In this document: piece after piece, positions 16,525 through 24,365 of the stretch
Layout: the number at the start of each line of letters is the position of its first letter
How positions within the stretch are numbered: the first letter of the stretch is position 1
Assembly (NCBI RefSeq): GCF_003478035.1
Contig: NZ_QUEP01000013.1
Coordinates: 1-64,000, forward strand
Length of the DNA: 64,000 bases
Direction of reading: 5' to 3'
Origin: Clostridium sp. OF03-18AA
Lineage (GTDB): Bacteria > Bacillota > Clostridia > Lachnospirales > Lachnospiraceae
Translations under genes and position numbers: made by a program
Notes under the pieces: generated by a model
Seen by the model: only the letters and a program-made list of their open reading frames with translations
The model's database searches: none
What the model was told of the DNA's origin: nothing

Positions 16525-16558
16525 GATCTGCCAATCGGTCTATAGGCTTTGGCAGATC
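16525..16558 (+). promoter_or_regulatory. Leader hairpin of upp
   Basis: GATCTGCCAA (16525-16534) and TTGGCAGATC (16549-16558) form a perfect 10-bp stem with a 14-base loop in the 5' leader of upp. No U-run follows, so it is not a simple attenuator. The ribosome site after it is weak (AGAAAGG at 16561-16567). It does not match the PyrR-binding loop consensus. Confidence 0.55.
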
Positions 16559-16580
16559 ACAGAAAGGCTGGTATCTATTA

Positions 16581-17210
16581 ATGGAAAATGTAACGTATAT
16601 TGACCACCCGCTGGTTCAGCACAAGATCTCCATGTTAAGAAAGAAGACCACAGGAACAAATGAGTTCCGTACTCTTGTTGAGGAGATCGCAACTCTGATG
16701 GGATATGAGGCACTCCGCGATCTTCCGCTTGAGGACGTTGAGGTCGAGACTCCGATCGAGACCTGTATGACTCCGATGCTTGCCGGTAAGAAACTTGCGA
16801 TCGTTCCGATCCTGCGCGCAGGTCTTGGAATGGTAAACGGTGTCCTTTCCCTCGTTCCGTCCGCAAAGATCGGTCATATCGGTCTCTACCGCGACGAGGA
16901 GACTCATGAGCCGCACGAATATTTCTGCAAACTCCCGAATCCGATCGAGCAGAGAACGATCGTTGTCACAGATCCGATGCTCGCAACCGGCGGTTCAGCA
17001 GTCGCTGCGATCGACTTTATCAAGCAGCACGGCGGAAAACACATCAAATTTATGTGCATCATCGCTGCTCCGGAAGGAGTAAAGAAGCTTCATGAGGCAC
17101 ATCCGGATGTGCAGATCTATGTCGGCCATCTCGACCGTGAATTAAACGAGAACGCGTACATCTGCCCGGGTCTTGGCGATGCCGGCGACCGTATCTTCGG
17201 AACAAAGTAA
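16581..17210 (+). CDS. upp: Uracil phosphoribosyltransferase
   Basis: A 209-residue salvage enzyme that makes UMP from uracil and PRPP. The PRPP-binding loop is in [17 protein letters not shown] (about residues 127-143). The Arg-rich region [11 protein letters not shown] and the C-terminal uracil-binding [12 protein letters not shown] are intact. Length matches the family. It has its own promoter, structured leader and terminator, so it is a single-gene unit. Confidence 0.96.
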   Translation: MENVTYIDHPLVQHKISMLRKKTTGTNEFRTLVEEIATLMGYEALRDLPLEDVEVETPIETCMTPMLAGKKLAIVPILRAGLGMVNGVLSLVPSAKIGHIGLYRDEETHEPHEYFCKLPNPIEQRTIVVTDPMLATGGSAVAAIDFIKQHGGKHIKFMCIIAAPEGVKKLHEAHPDVQIYVGHLDRELNENAYICPGLGDAGDRIFGTK

Positions 17211-17290
17211 TTGATCCGTGAATATCCGGAACATTCCGGTCTTTTCTCCTGAGAAGATCGCGAATGCCAGGCTTTAAACAGATAAAAGAC

Positions 17291-17335
17291 AAAAACCACG
17301 ATACCTGTTTTTTTGCAGGCATCGTGGTTTTTCTT
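17291..17335 (+). terminator. Terminator of upp
   Basis: AAAAACCACGAT and ATCGTGGTTTTT with inner CCTG/CAGG pairs form a long stem followed by a T-rich tail. It lies about 80 bases after the upp stop. The repeat at 17342 begins right after it. Confidence 0.85.
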
Positions 17336-17341
17336 TTACCT

Positions 17342-17446
17342 TTTTTATTTACGCGAACAACGAGACAAAGTCTGCGCTTGCGCATGACCTTGGCGACTGT
17401 TATGATAACAAGGGGAAACTCGCGAAGCGCGTTTTCACTTGTTTGC
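17342..17446 (+). repeat. 105-bp dispersed structured repeat, copy R1
   Basis: This stretch matches the reverse complement of 28723-28827 over its whole length with a modest number of substitutions. Shared blocks include ATTTACGCGAACA, GCGCTTGCGC, TGGCGACTGT and GATAACAAGGGGAAAC. It contains nested self-complementary segments: TGCGC-TT-GCGCA here is CGCGC-TT-GCGCG in the other copy, a compensatory change. It begins immediately downstream of the upp terminator. No open frame is evident. Confidence 0.75.
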
Positions 17447-17484
17447 CGGGACTTGTTCTTTTTATCTGTTTTCAGAGAAAACAG

Positions 17485-18162
17485 TTATTCCTGTACTTTC
17501 TTTGCGATCTCGCCCTGTTTTTTATAGATAGAGTTCTCATCCACACATCCGCGGACGCTGGACAGCGGGTAGATATTGCAGTTTCTGCCGATCACAGTGC
17601 CGGGATTCAGGACGGATCCGCATCCAACTTCCACGCAATCGCCGAGCATGGCGCCGAATTTCTTGATCCCGGTCTCGATATCGCCGTCCTCCGCATGGAC
17701 TTTGACAAGCAGTTTATCGGACTTTACGTTTGAAGTGATGGAACCGGCTCCCATGTGGGCGCGGTATCCGAGGATCGAATCCCCCACATAGTTATAGTGA
17801 GGAACCTGCACCTTATCGAACAGGATCACATTTTTGAGTTCTGTGGAGTTTCCGACAACAGCGCCCTCTCCGACCAACGCATTTCCGCGAAGGAATGCAC
17901 AGTGGCGAACTTCCGTGTCCTTTCCGATGATGATATTCTCACCGAGATATGCGCTCGGCATCACCTTTGCAGACTTGTGGACCCAGACGGTCTCTCCGCG
18001 CTTTTCATATTCATCCTCCGGGAGTGTCTTTCCAAGCTCAAGGATGAACTCTTTGATACGGGCCAGTGCCTCCCACGGATAGGTGAACTGGCGAAGGAAG
18101 TCTGCAGCCTGGGTGTGGGAAAGATCATAGAGATCCACGATTTTTGTTTCTTCTTTTTTCAT
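17485..18162 (-). CDS. Left-handed beta-helix acyltransferase-like protein (GlmU C-terminal-like)
   Basis: A 225-residue protein with hexapeptide repeats forming a left-handed beta helix over about residues 65-205 (VWVHKSAKVMP, AYLGENIIIGKDTEVRH, VVGNSTELKNVI and similar). It resembles the C-terminal acetyltransferase half of UDP-GlcNAc pyrophosphorylases but has no nucleotidyltransferase domain. The N-terminal 60 residues are helical. Start at 18162 has GGAG six bases upstream. Genes of this kind are annotated as nucleotidyltransferase- or UDP-GlcNAc pyrophosphorylase-like; the substrate is unknown. topB lies upstream on the same strand, 94 bases away. Confidence 0.7.
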   Translation of the reverse strand: MKKEETKIVDLYDLSHTQAADFLRQFTYPWEALARIKEFILELGKTLPEDEYEKRGETVWVHKSAKVMPSAYLGENIIIGKDTEVRHCAFLRGNALVGEGAVVGNSTELKNVILFDKVQVPHYNYVGDSILGYRAHMGAGSITSNVKSDKLLVKVHAEDGDIETGIKKFGAMLGDCVEVGCGSVLNPGTVIGRNCNIYPLSSVRGCVDENSIYKKQGEIAKKVQE

Positions 18163-18179
18163 ATCATTCTCCAATCTGC

Positions 18180-18193
18180 CGTCTGATCAGACG
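18180..18193. promoter_or_regulatory. Perfect 14-bp palindrome between topB and the acyltransferase gene
   Basis: CGTCTGATCAGACG is self-complementary and lies 18 bases upstream of the acyltransferase-like start. A second hairpin, AATGTGC-CAAA-GCACATT followed by T's on the plus strand, is at about 18223-18244. Neither is a convincing minus-strand terminator. Confidence 0.3.
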
Positions 18194-18256
18194 ACGCAAG
18201 CGACCGTACCCGGCGCGAGAATGTGCCAAAGCACATTTTTTACAGGCATGTTCCTG

Positions 18257-20311
18257 CTACTTTTTATAAAATTGTGCCGCAGCGTCAAAGTAAGGGCGCA
18301 GCATATAGGCATTGTTCGTCTGTTTGACGCCGTTTGTCCGGAGTGTCACAAAGCGCTCCAGTTTTTCCATGTATTCATCCGGCGTGATCGTTCCCTCCGC
18401 CACATACGTCAGGCCTTTTTCCCAGCTCGCCGTGAGTTCCGGATTTAAGAGCTGCCTCATGGATGCCTGACAGACATCAAAGACGATCTCTCCGAGGAGT
18501 GTCGGCGTGATGACCTGGGTCTTCTTTGCCAACGCCAGATATTTGATGTTGAACAGCTTTTTCAGGATCTCCGCGCGGGTGGCGCTTGTTCCGATCCCGC
18601 TTCCCTTGATCTGGGCGCGCAGATCTTCATCCTCGATGAGCTGACCTGCGTTTTCCATTGCAAGGATCATGGAACCGGACGTATAGCGCTTTGGCGGGGA
18701 AGTCTCGCCTTCTTTTATCTCAAGCTTTAGGAGCTTTAATTTCTGTCCCTTTTTCAACCCGGAGAGCATGGCAAGAAGATCCTTTGCTTTTTCATCATGA
18801 CCCGGATCCAGCTCCTCCGCCTGGGAATCCTGGGACGCACCGGAATTTTCCGCTTTGCTGTTACCGCTGCTTTCCGCCTTCTTTTTTGACGGGACATTCG
18901 CAACTTCCAGATATCCCGCTTCCGCGAGGACCTTGTAGGCTGCAAAGAACTGTTCCCCCTGTTTTTCGATCCGCAGGGAAAACTTCTGGTAGACGGCCGG
19001 CGGATAAAAAATGCTCAAAAACCGGCGTCCGATCAGCTCATACACCTTTGCAGCCAGCGGATTCAGACTTCGCAGCGCTCCGAATCCCTGACCGGTCGGG
19101 ATGATCGCATAGTGGTCAGTGATCTGTTTATCATTCACATATTTTGTCTTCGCGATCTGCTTCCATGTTCCGCTGTCAAGTGCCTTCGCGGCAAAATCCG
19201 CGAGAGGAGCAAAATTCCGGAGACCGCCGATATTTTTATAGATCTCCTTCGATACTGCGGTGGAGAGGACTCGTGCATCGGTTCTCGGGTATGTCACCAG
19301 CTTTTTCTCGTAGAGTTCCTGAATGATCTTTAGAGTCTCATCCGGACTGATCTTGAACATTTTCGAACAATCGTTCTGGATCTCGGCGAGATTGTATAAG
19401 AGCGGCGGATTTTTCGTCTCTTTTTTCCGGTCCAAAGCGAGAAGTGTTCCCTCCATCGGATCGGCACTCAGGAACCGGATCAGCTCTTCCGCCGTCTTTT
19501 TCTCCTTAAATCCATTCTCCTTGTAGAGCGCCGGTGTTCCAAAATACCGGGAACCTTCCACGGCTCTCCACTCTGCCTCGATGACTGCTGTCTCGTGATC
19601 CGGGACATCGAAGGAGCCGATGACGCGGTAGAACGGAGTCTTTACGAATTCACGGATTTCCCGTTCCCTGCGGACGACCATGCCGAGAACGCAGGTCATC
19701 ACGCGTCCCACAGAGAGCACCGCCCGCTTTTCCCGGAGATAGGACGCCACGGACGGACCGTATTTCAGGGTGAGCACCCTGGAAAAATTGATGCCCATGA
19801 GGTAATCCTCTTTTGCCCTGAGATATGCGGACGCCGCGAGATTGTCATACTCTGCGAGGTCCTTCGCCTCTCTCACTCCGCGCAGGATCTCCTCCTCCGT
19901 CTGGGAGTCGATCCAGACACGGCGGCGTTTTTTTCCTTTTACGCCTGCCATCTGCTCCACCAGGCGGTAGATATATTCTCCCTCACGCCCGGAGTCAGTG
20001 CAGACATAGATCGTGTCCACGTCCGCCCGGTTTAAGAGCCCGCTCACGATCGTAAATTGTTTCTTCACATCGTCGATCACCTGGTATTTGAATGTTTTCG
20101 GAAGAAACGGCAGAGTTTCCATGCTCCAGCGTTTCAGGGCCGGATCATACGCATCCGGGTAACTCATGGTCACCAGATGTCCGACACACCAGGTCACGAT
20201 CGCCTGATCGGACTCGATATATCCGTCTCCTTTTCTCCCGGAAACCTTTAAGGCCTTCGCAAATTCCTGGGCAACGCTCGGTTTTTCGGCGATAAATAAT
20301 GCTTTTCCCAT
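18257..20311 (-). CDS. topB: DNA topoisomerase III
   Basis: A 684-residue type IA topoisomerase that relaxes and decatenates DNA by single-strand passage. The Toprim domain is N-terminal (LFIAEKPSVAQEFA, VCTDSGREGEYIYRL). The nucleophilic Tyr is in VTYPRTDARVLS (about residue 341). A low-complexity Ser/Glu insertion with SSGNSKAENSG lies at about 475-500. No C-terminal zinc ribbons are present, and length is normal for Firmicute TopB. In this group such enzymes occur both in core and in mobile contexts; the surroundings here are core genes. Confidence 0.92.
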   Translation of the reverse strand: MGKALFIAEKPSVAQEFAKALKVSGRKGDGYIESDQAIVTWCVGHLVTMSYPDAYDPALKRWSMETLPFLPKTFKYQVIDDVKKQFTIVSGLLNRADVDTIYVCTDSGREGEYIYRLVEQMAGVKGKKRRRVWIDSQTEEEILRGVREAKDLAEYDNLAASAYLRAKEDYLMGINFSRVLTLKYGPSVASYLREKRAVLSVGRVMTCVLGMVVRREREIREFVKTPFYRVIGSFDVPDHETAVIEAEWRAVEGSRYFGTPALYKENGFKEKKTAEELIRFLSADPMEGTLLALDRKKETKNPPLLYNLAEIQNDCSKMFKISPDETLKIIQELYEKKLVTYPRTDARVLSTAVSKEIYKNIGGLRNFAPLADFAAKALDSGTWKQIAKTKYVNDKQITDHYAIIPTGQGFGALRSLNPLAAKVYELIGRRFLSIFYPPAVYQKFSLRIEKQGEQFFAAYKVLAEAGYLEVANVPSKKKAESSGNSKAENSGASQDSQAEELDPGHDEKAKDLLAMLSGLKKGQKLKLLKLEIKEGETSPPKRYTSGSMILAMENAGQLIEDEDLRAQIKGSGIGTSATRAEILKKLFNIKYLALAKKTQVITPTLLGEIVFDVCQASMRQLLNPELTASWEKGLTYVAEGTITPDEYMEKLERFVTLRTNGVKQTNNAYMLRPYFDAAAQFYKK

Positions 20312-20332
20312 GAAACCTCTTTCCTAGTTATC

Positions 20333-21265
20333 TTATTCTCTCCCACCCCGGACCGCAATTCTCCGGGATGAAAGGATCGTTATTTTTTTCTTCTGCGGAA
20401 GCTCCGACAGGATTAATGCCGCAAACATCAGGGCGCATCCGACTAACATCTTTCCGGTCAGCACATCCTTTAAAAAGATCACGGAAAACAGTGTCCCAAA
20501 CACAGATTCCAGGGAAAGAAGGATCGCCGATGTGGAGGCGCTTAAATATTTCTGACCGATATTCTGTAAGAGATACGATACGGTCGTCGAGAAAACTGCA
20601 AGGTACAGCAGGCCTACGATCAGAGACTGATTCGCCAGGACCGCGAAATCAAAGGATCCGTCGAGAAACGGCGCGCAGATCCAGTTGATGATGGCAGCCG
20701 CAAGGATCTGGATCACGGTCAGTGCGATCGGATCATGGTGCTCCGTGAATTTGTCGATAAATACCATATGGACTGCGAACATCAGACCGCACACCAGTGT
20801 CAGAAAATCTCCGAAATTGATCGTGAGGTCGCCCTGCAGAGATAAAAGTGCGAGACCGATGACTGCGATAAACGCTGCAGCGATATTTCGCCCTGTCGGT
20901 CTCTTTTTGCTGACGATCCAGTAGAAAAACGGTACAATGATCACATACAGGGTCGTGATAAAGGCGTTTTTGCTGGCCGTCGTGTATTTCAGACCGTAAG
21001 TCTGGAACTGGTAGGACAGGCAGAGGAATATTCCCAGGATCGCGCCGCAGAGGATCGTCTGGCGGTCCGCTGCGAACAGATTTTTATGAAATAACAGGGC
21101 AAGCAGGACCGCAGACATGGAAAAACGGATCGCCAGAAGATACGTCGGCGGGATCAGATCCACGGAATTCTTCATCACAACGAAGGCAAAACCCCAGATC
21201 ATGGTCGTCAGGATCAGCCCCAGTGATGCCAGGATCCTGACGCTGCGTTCATTTAAATTTTTCAT
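20333..21265 (-). CDS. EamA-family (DMT) membrane transporter
   Basis: A 310-residue membrane protein with about ten transmembrane helices arranged as two EamA repeats (roughly residues 8-145 and 155-290). Marks include LTTMIWGFAFVV, PPTYLLAIRFSMSA and the second-repeat STTVSYLLQNIGQKY. Members export or import metabolites such as amino acids or nucleosides; the substrate here is unknown. The start at 21265 has AAAGGA six bases upstream, 11 bases after the galM stop, so it is probably cotranscribed with galM. Confidence 0.8.
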   Translation of the reverse strand: MKNLNERSVRILASLGLILTTMIWGFAFVVMKNSVDLIPPTYLLAIRFSMSAVLLALLFHKNLFAADRQTILCGAILGIFLCLSYQFQTYGLKYTTASKNAFITTLYVIIVPFFYWIVSKKRPTGRNIAAAFIAVIGLALLSLQGDLTINFGDFLTLVCGLMFAVHMVFIDKFTEHHDPIALTVIQILAAAIINWICAPFLDGSFDFAVLANQSLIVGLLYLAVFSTTVSYLLQNIGQKYLSASTSAILLSLESVFGTLFSVIFLKDVLTGKMLVGCALMFAALILSELPQKKKITILSSRRIAVRGGRE

Positions 21266-21275
21266 TTTTGGTCCT

Positions 21276-22325
21276 TTACTCATGAATATAGAAATGGTAT
21301 CCTGTCACGGATTTCCACTCTTTTCCAGCTTTTACGATCGGTGACGGGAAATGAGGCTTGTTGACTGCATCCGGGAAGTTCTGGGTCTCAAAGCAGAAAG
21401 CAGTTCTCGCATGGTAGAAAGCACCTGATTTTCCGTTCCCCTGCTCCAGCCAGTTTGCCGTATAGAACTGGACCCCCGGCTGATCCGTATAGACATCCAT
21501 GGCTCTTCCGCTTTCCTCGGAGAAGATCTGCGCGGAGAGGGCAAAATCACCGCGGACGTGGGAGAGGCACCAGTTATGATCATAGCCATGTCCCTGAACA
21601 AGCTGGTCGAAATCTTCATCGATCCGCTCTCCGATCACATGAAAGTCCGTAAAGTCCATCGGAGTTCCCTTTACCGGAAGAATCTCACCGGTCGGGATCG
21701 ACGTCTCATCGGACGGAGTATAAAAATCGGCAAGGATCCGCGCCTGGTGCTCCAGGACAGAACCGCCATTGTTTCCAAGAAGGTTAAAGTATCCGTGATT
21801 TGTCAGGTTCACAGGCGTATCCGCATCGGAAAGAACGCGGTAAGTCAGTGTCAGCATATCCTCGTCAGTCAGCGTGTAGGTGACGGATACGATGGCGTTT
21901 CCCGGATAGCCCTGATCCCCGTCCGGACTTAAGAGTGTAAAAGTGACGCTGTTTTCCGACTCTTCCTTCGCATTCCAGAGTCTTGCGTCGTAGTAATCAA
22001 GACCGCTGTGGAGATTATTCGGACCGTTATTGATCGCCAGTGTGTATTCGGTCCCGTTCAGGGAAAATCTTCCTTTTCCGGTGCGGTTTGCGATACGACC
22101 GACGACGGAACCGAAGTGCGGACCGTTCTTTAAATAACCGGCAGCATCGTCAAACCCCAGCATCACATCGTCCATAACCCCGTTTTTGTCCGGAACGATC
22201 ATGCGGACCCAGACAGCCCCCAGATCTGTGACAGATGCCATCAGCCCGTTTTTATTTTTGATCGTGTAGAGGCTTACTTCTCTTCCATCCGGCATCTCCC
22301 CAAAATGCTCTTTTGTTACTGACAT
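21276..22325 (-). CDS. galM: Galactose mutarotase (aldose 1-epimerase)
   Basis: A 349-residue enzyme that interconverts alpha and beta anomers of galactose and other aldoses. Catalytic and binding marks are GRIANRTGKGRF, NNGPNNLHSGLDYYDARLW (His), and LTNHGYFNLLG (the second His), with the C-terminal catalytic Glu region near FCFETQNFPDAVN. There is a GAGGAGG site upstream of the ATG. No other galactose-pathway gene is close by. Confidence 0.92.
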   Translation of the reverse strand: MSVTKEHFGEMPDGREVSLYTIKNKNGLMASVTDLGAVWVRMIVPDKNGVMDDVMLGFDDAAGYLKNGPHFGSVVGRIANRTGKGRFSLNGTEYTLAINNGPNNLHSGLDYYDARLWNAKEESENSVTFTLLSPDGDQGYPGNAIVSVTYTLTDEDMLTLTYRVLSDADTPVNLTNHGYFNLLGNNGGSVLEHQARILADFYTPSDETSIPTGEILPVKGTPMDFTDFHVIGERIDEDFDQLVQGHGYDHNWCLSHVRGDFALSAQIFSEESGRAMDVYTDQPGVQFYTANWLEQGNGKSGAFYHARTAFCFETQNFPDAVNKPHFPSPIVKAGKEWKSVTGYHFYIHE

Positions 22326-22344
22326 GATAATACCTCCTCTGCGT

Positions 22345-22372
22345 AAAAAGAGCCCGCGAAAAAGCGGGCCCC
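22345..22372 (-). terminator. Terminator of asd
   Basis: GCCCGC (22352-22357) and GCGGGC (22364-22369) form a GC-rich stem. On the minus strand it is followed by TTTTT. It lies just past the asd stop and before the galM ribosome site. Confidence 0.85.
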
Positions 22373-22378
22373 TTGTTT

Positions 22379-23464
22379 TTATTTTGCTGTGATATATCCC
22401 TGCTTTGTGAGAAGCTCTGCGCAGAGGACTGCTCCGCCTGCAGCGCCGCGGACTGTATTGTGGGACAGACCGATGAACTTCCAGTCGTAGACGGTATCTT
22501 CTCTTAAACGTCCGATGGATACGCCCATTCCGTTCTCGAAATCGACATCCAGCTTAACCTGCGGACGATTGTCCTCTTCCATGTACTGGATGAACTGCTT
22601 CGGTGCGCTCGGAAGCTCTAACTCCTGCGGAAGTCCCTTGAAGCTTACGAGTTTTTCGATGAGCTGTTCTTTAGATGCTTTCTTTCTGAACTTTACAAAT
22701 ACAGCAGCTGTATGACCGTTTAATACCGGCACACGGACGCACTGGCATGTGATCACCGGCTCTTTTGCCTTTACGATCACGCCGCCCTCTAAGTGGCCCC
22801 AGATCCTGAGCGGCTCCTGCTCGCTCTTCTCTTCCTCGCCGCCGATGTACGGGATCACGTTCTCGACCATCTCAGGCCAGTCCTTGAAGGTCTTTCCTGC
22901 TCCGGAGATCGCCTGGTATGTAGTAGCGACTACTTCATACGGCTCAAACTCTCTCCATGCACTGAGGGCCGGAGTGTAGCTCTGGATCGAGCAGTTCGGT
23001 TTTACCGCGATGAATCCGCGTGTTGTGCCGAGTCTCTGCTTCTGGAATTTGATCACGTCAAAGTGCTCCGGGTTGATCTCCGGGATCACCATCGGAACAT
23101 CCGGTGTCCAGCGGTGAGCGCTGTTGTTGGATACAACCGGTGTCTCTGTCTTTGCGTAAGCTTCCTCGATCGCACGGATCTCTTCTTTTGTCATATCAAC
23201 GGCGCTGAATACGAAATCAACGGTCCTTGATACGGCATCAACGTCGTTTACATTCATAACGACTAAATTTTTTACTTTTTCCGGCATCGGAGTCGTCATT
23301 TTCCAACGGCCTCCAACAGCCTCCTCATATGTCTTTCCTGCAGAACGCGGGCTGGCAGCCACGGTCGTCACTTCAAACCATGGGTGGTTTTCAAGGAGAG
23401 AGATAAATCTCTGTCCTACCATACCTGTTGCTCCAAGGATACCAACTCTAAGTTTCTTTTCCAT
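22379..23464 (-). CDS. asd: Aspartate-semialdehyde dehydrogenase
   Basis: A 361-residue NADPH-dependent enzyme that reduces aspartyl phosphate to aspartate semialdehyde, feeding lysine/diaminopimelate, threonine and methionine synthesis. The N-terminal VGILGATGMVGQRF is the dinucleotide site. The catalytic Cys is in VKPNCSIQ (about residue 155), and the catalytic His in LNGHTAAVFVKF. Length and sequence fit the archaeal/fungal-type clade rather than the E. coli type. An ATG at 23464 is chosen over the GTG one codon upstream. Confidence 0.93.
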   Translation of the reverse strand: MEKKLRVGILGATGMVGQRFISLLENHPWFEVTTVAASPRSAGKTYEEAVGGRWKMTTPMPEKVKNLVVMNVNDVDAVSRTVDFVFSAVDMTKEEIRAIEEAYAKTETPVVSNNSAHRWTPDVPMVIPEINPEHFDVIKFQKQRLGTTRGFIAVKPNCSIQSYTPALSAWREFEPYEVVATTYQAISGAGKTFKDWPEMVENVIPYIGGEEEKSEQEPLRIWGHLEGGVIVKAKEPVITCQCVRVPVLNGHTAAVFVKFRKKASKEQLIEKLVSFKGLPQELELPSAPKQFIQYMEEDNRPQVKLDVDFENGMGVSIGRLREDTVYDWKFIGLSHNTVRGAAGGAVLCAELLTKQGYITAK

Positions 23465-23575
23465 CACACATATCTCCTCATCTTTGCCTGACAGTCATCT
23501 TCAGTTGACGGCTTGCCATTTTTCCACCCGTCACGGACATATGTCTCCATGCACGCAACATTCGTGTTGATGTCT

Positions 23576-23604
23576 ATCCTAACTCAAAATGACAAAAAAT
23601 GCAA
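23576..23604 (-). promoter_or_regulatory. Promoter of asd
   Basis: On the minus strand TTGCAT (23604-23599), a 17-base spacer and TAGGAT (23581-23576). The leader is about 105 bases and includes the palindrome GACATATGTC (23536-23545). I see no lysine riboswitch architecture in it. Confidence 0.5.
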
Positions 23605-23607
23605 GCA

Positions 23608-24321
23608 TTAAATGACCTCAAGCGCTACGCGGATCATATCTGCAAAGGAAGTCTCGCGTTCCTCGGCGGTCGTCTTCTCTCCTGTCACCATGGAATCGGA
23701 TACGGTCAAGATGGAGAGTGCCCGCGCTTTTCCGAGGGCAGCGTTCGCGTAGAGAGCAGCTGTCTCCATCTCCACTGCGAGAACTCCCATATCGGCGAAC
23801 TGGAGTCCGTCATGCTTTTTCTTTTCCGGCTCATAGAAAAGATCCGATGTGAGGACATTTCCTACATGGTAAGGAAGATTTTCCTGCTCCGCATTGAAGA
23901 CTGCCTTGATCAGAAGACCAAAGTCTGCGATCGGAGCGAAGTCTCCCGGAAGTCCGAATTCCTTCACATAGTTTGTCTGTGTGCACGCGCCCATGGCGAA
24001 TACGAGATCACGGATATGAACATCTTCGGAGATCGCTCCTGTCGTGCCTACACGGATCAGTTTCTTTACTCCGTATCCCTCGATGAGCTCGTGGGTGTAA
24101 ATTCCGATCGACGGGCATCCCATTCCCGTTCCCATGACGGAAACAGGTTTATCACGGTAAAATCCGGTATAACCGAACATATTTCTTGTGGCATTAAACT
24201 GTCTTGCTCCTGCAAGGAAATTCTCAGCGATAAATTTTGCACGGAGCGGATCGCCCGGAAGTAAGATGGAAGGTGCGATCTCGCCTTCTTTTGCTGCGAT
24301 ATGAGGTGTTGGTACGTTCAT
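23608..24321 (-). CDS. deoD: Purine-nucleoside phosphorylase
   Basis: A 237-residue hexameric-type nucleoside phosphorylase that cleaves purine (deoxy)nucleosides with phosphate. Phosphate-binding LLPGDPLRAKF is near residue 20, RVGTTGAI at about 87-94, the substrate loop VMGTGMGCPSIGIYTHEL, and the catalytic Asp in VSDSMVTGEKT (about 204). Start ATG has AAAGGAGGAA. It ends just before the asd promoter. Confidence 0.95.
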   Translation of the reverse strand: MNVPTPHIAAKEGEIAPSILLPGDPLRAKFIAENFLAGARQFNATRNMFGYTGFYRDKPVSVMGTGMGCPSIGIYTHELIEGYGVKKLIRVGTTGAISEDVHIRDLVFAMGACTQTNYVKEFGLPGDFAPIADFGLLIKAVFNAEQENLPYHVGNVLTSDLFYEPEKKKHDGLQFADMGVLAVEMETAALYANAALGKARALSILTVSDSMVTGEKTTAEERETSFADMIRVALEVI

Positions 24322-24365
24322 GGTAGTTCCTCCTTTTTTATCGAATGCTATTCCTATATATTATA

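Noticed and set aside
23465-23575. Lysine riboswitch in the asd leader
   Set aside because: The leader of about 105 bases is too short and shows none of the conserved five-way junction sequence.
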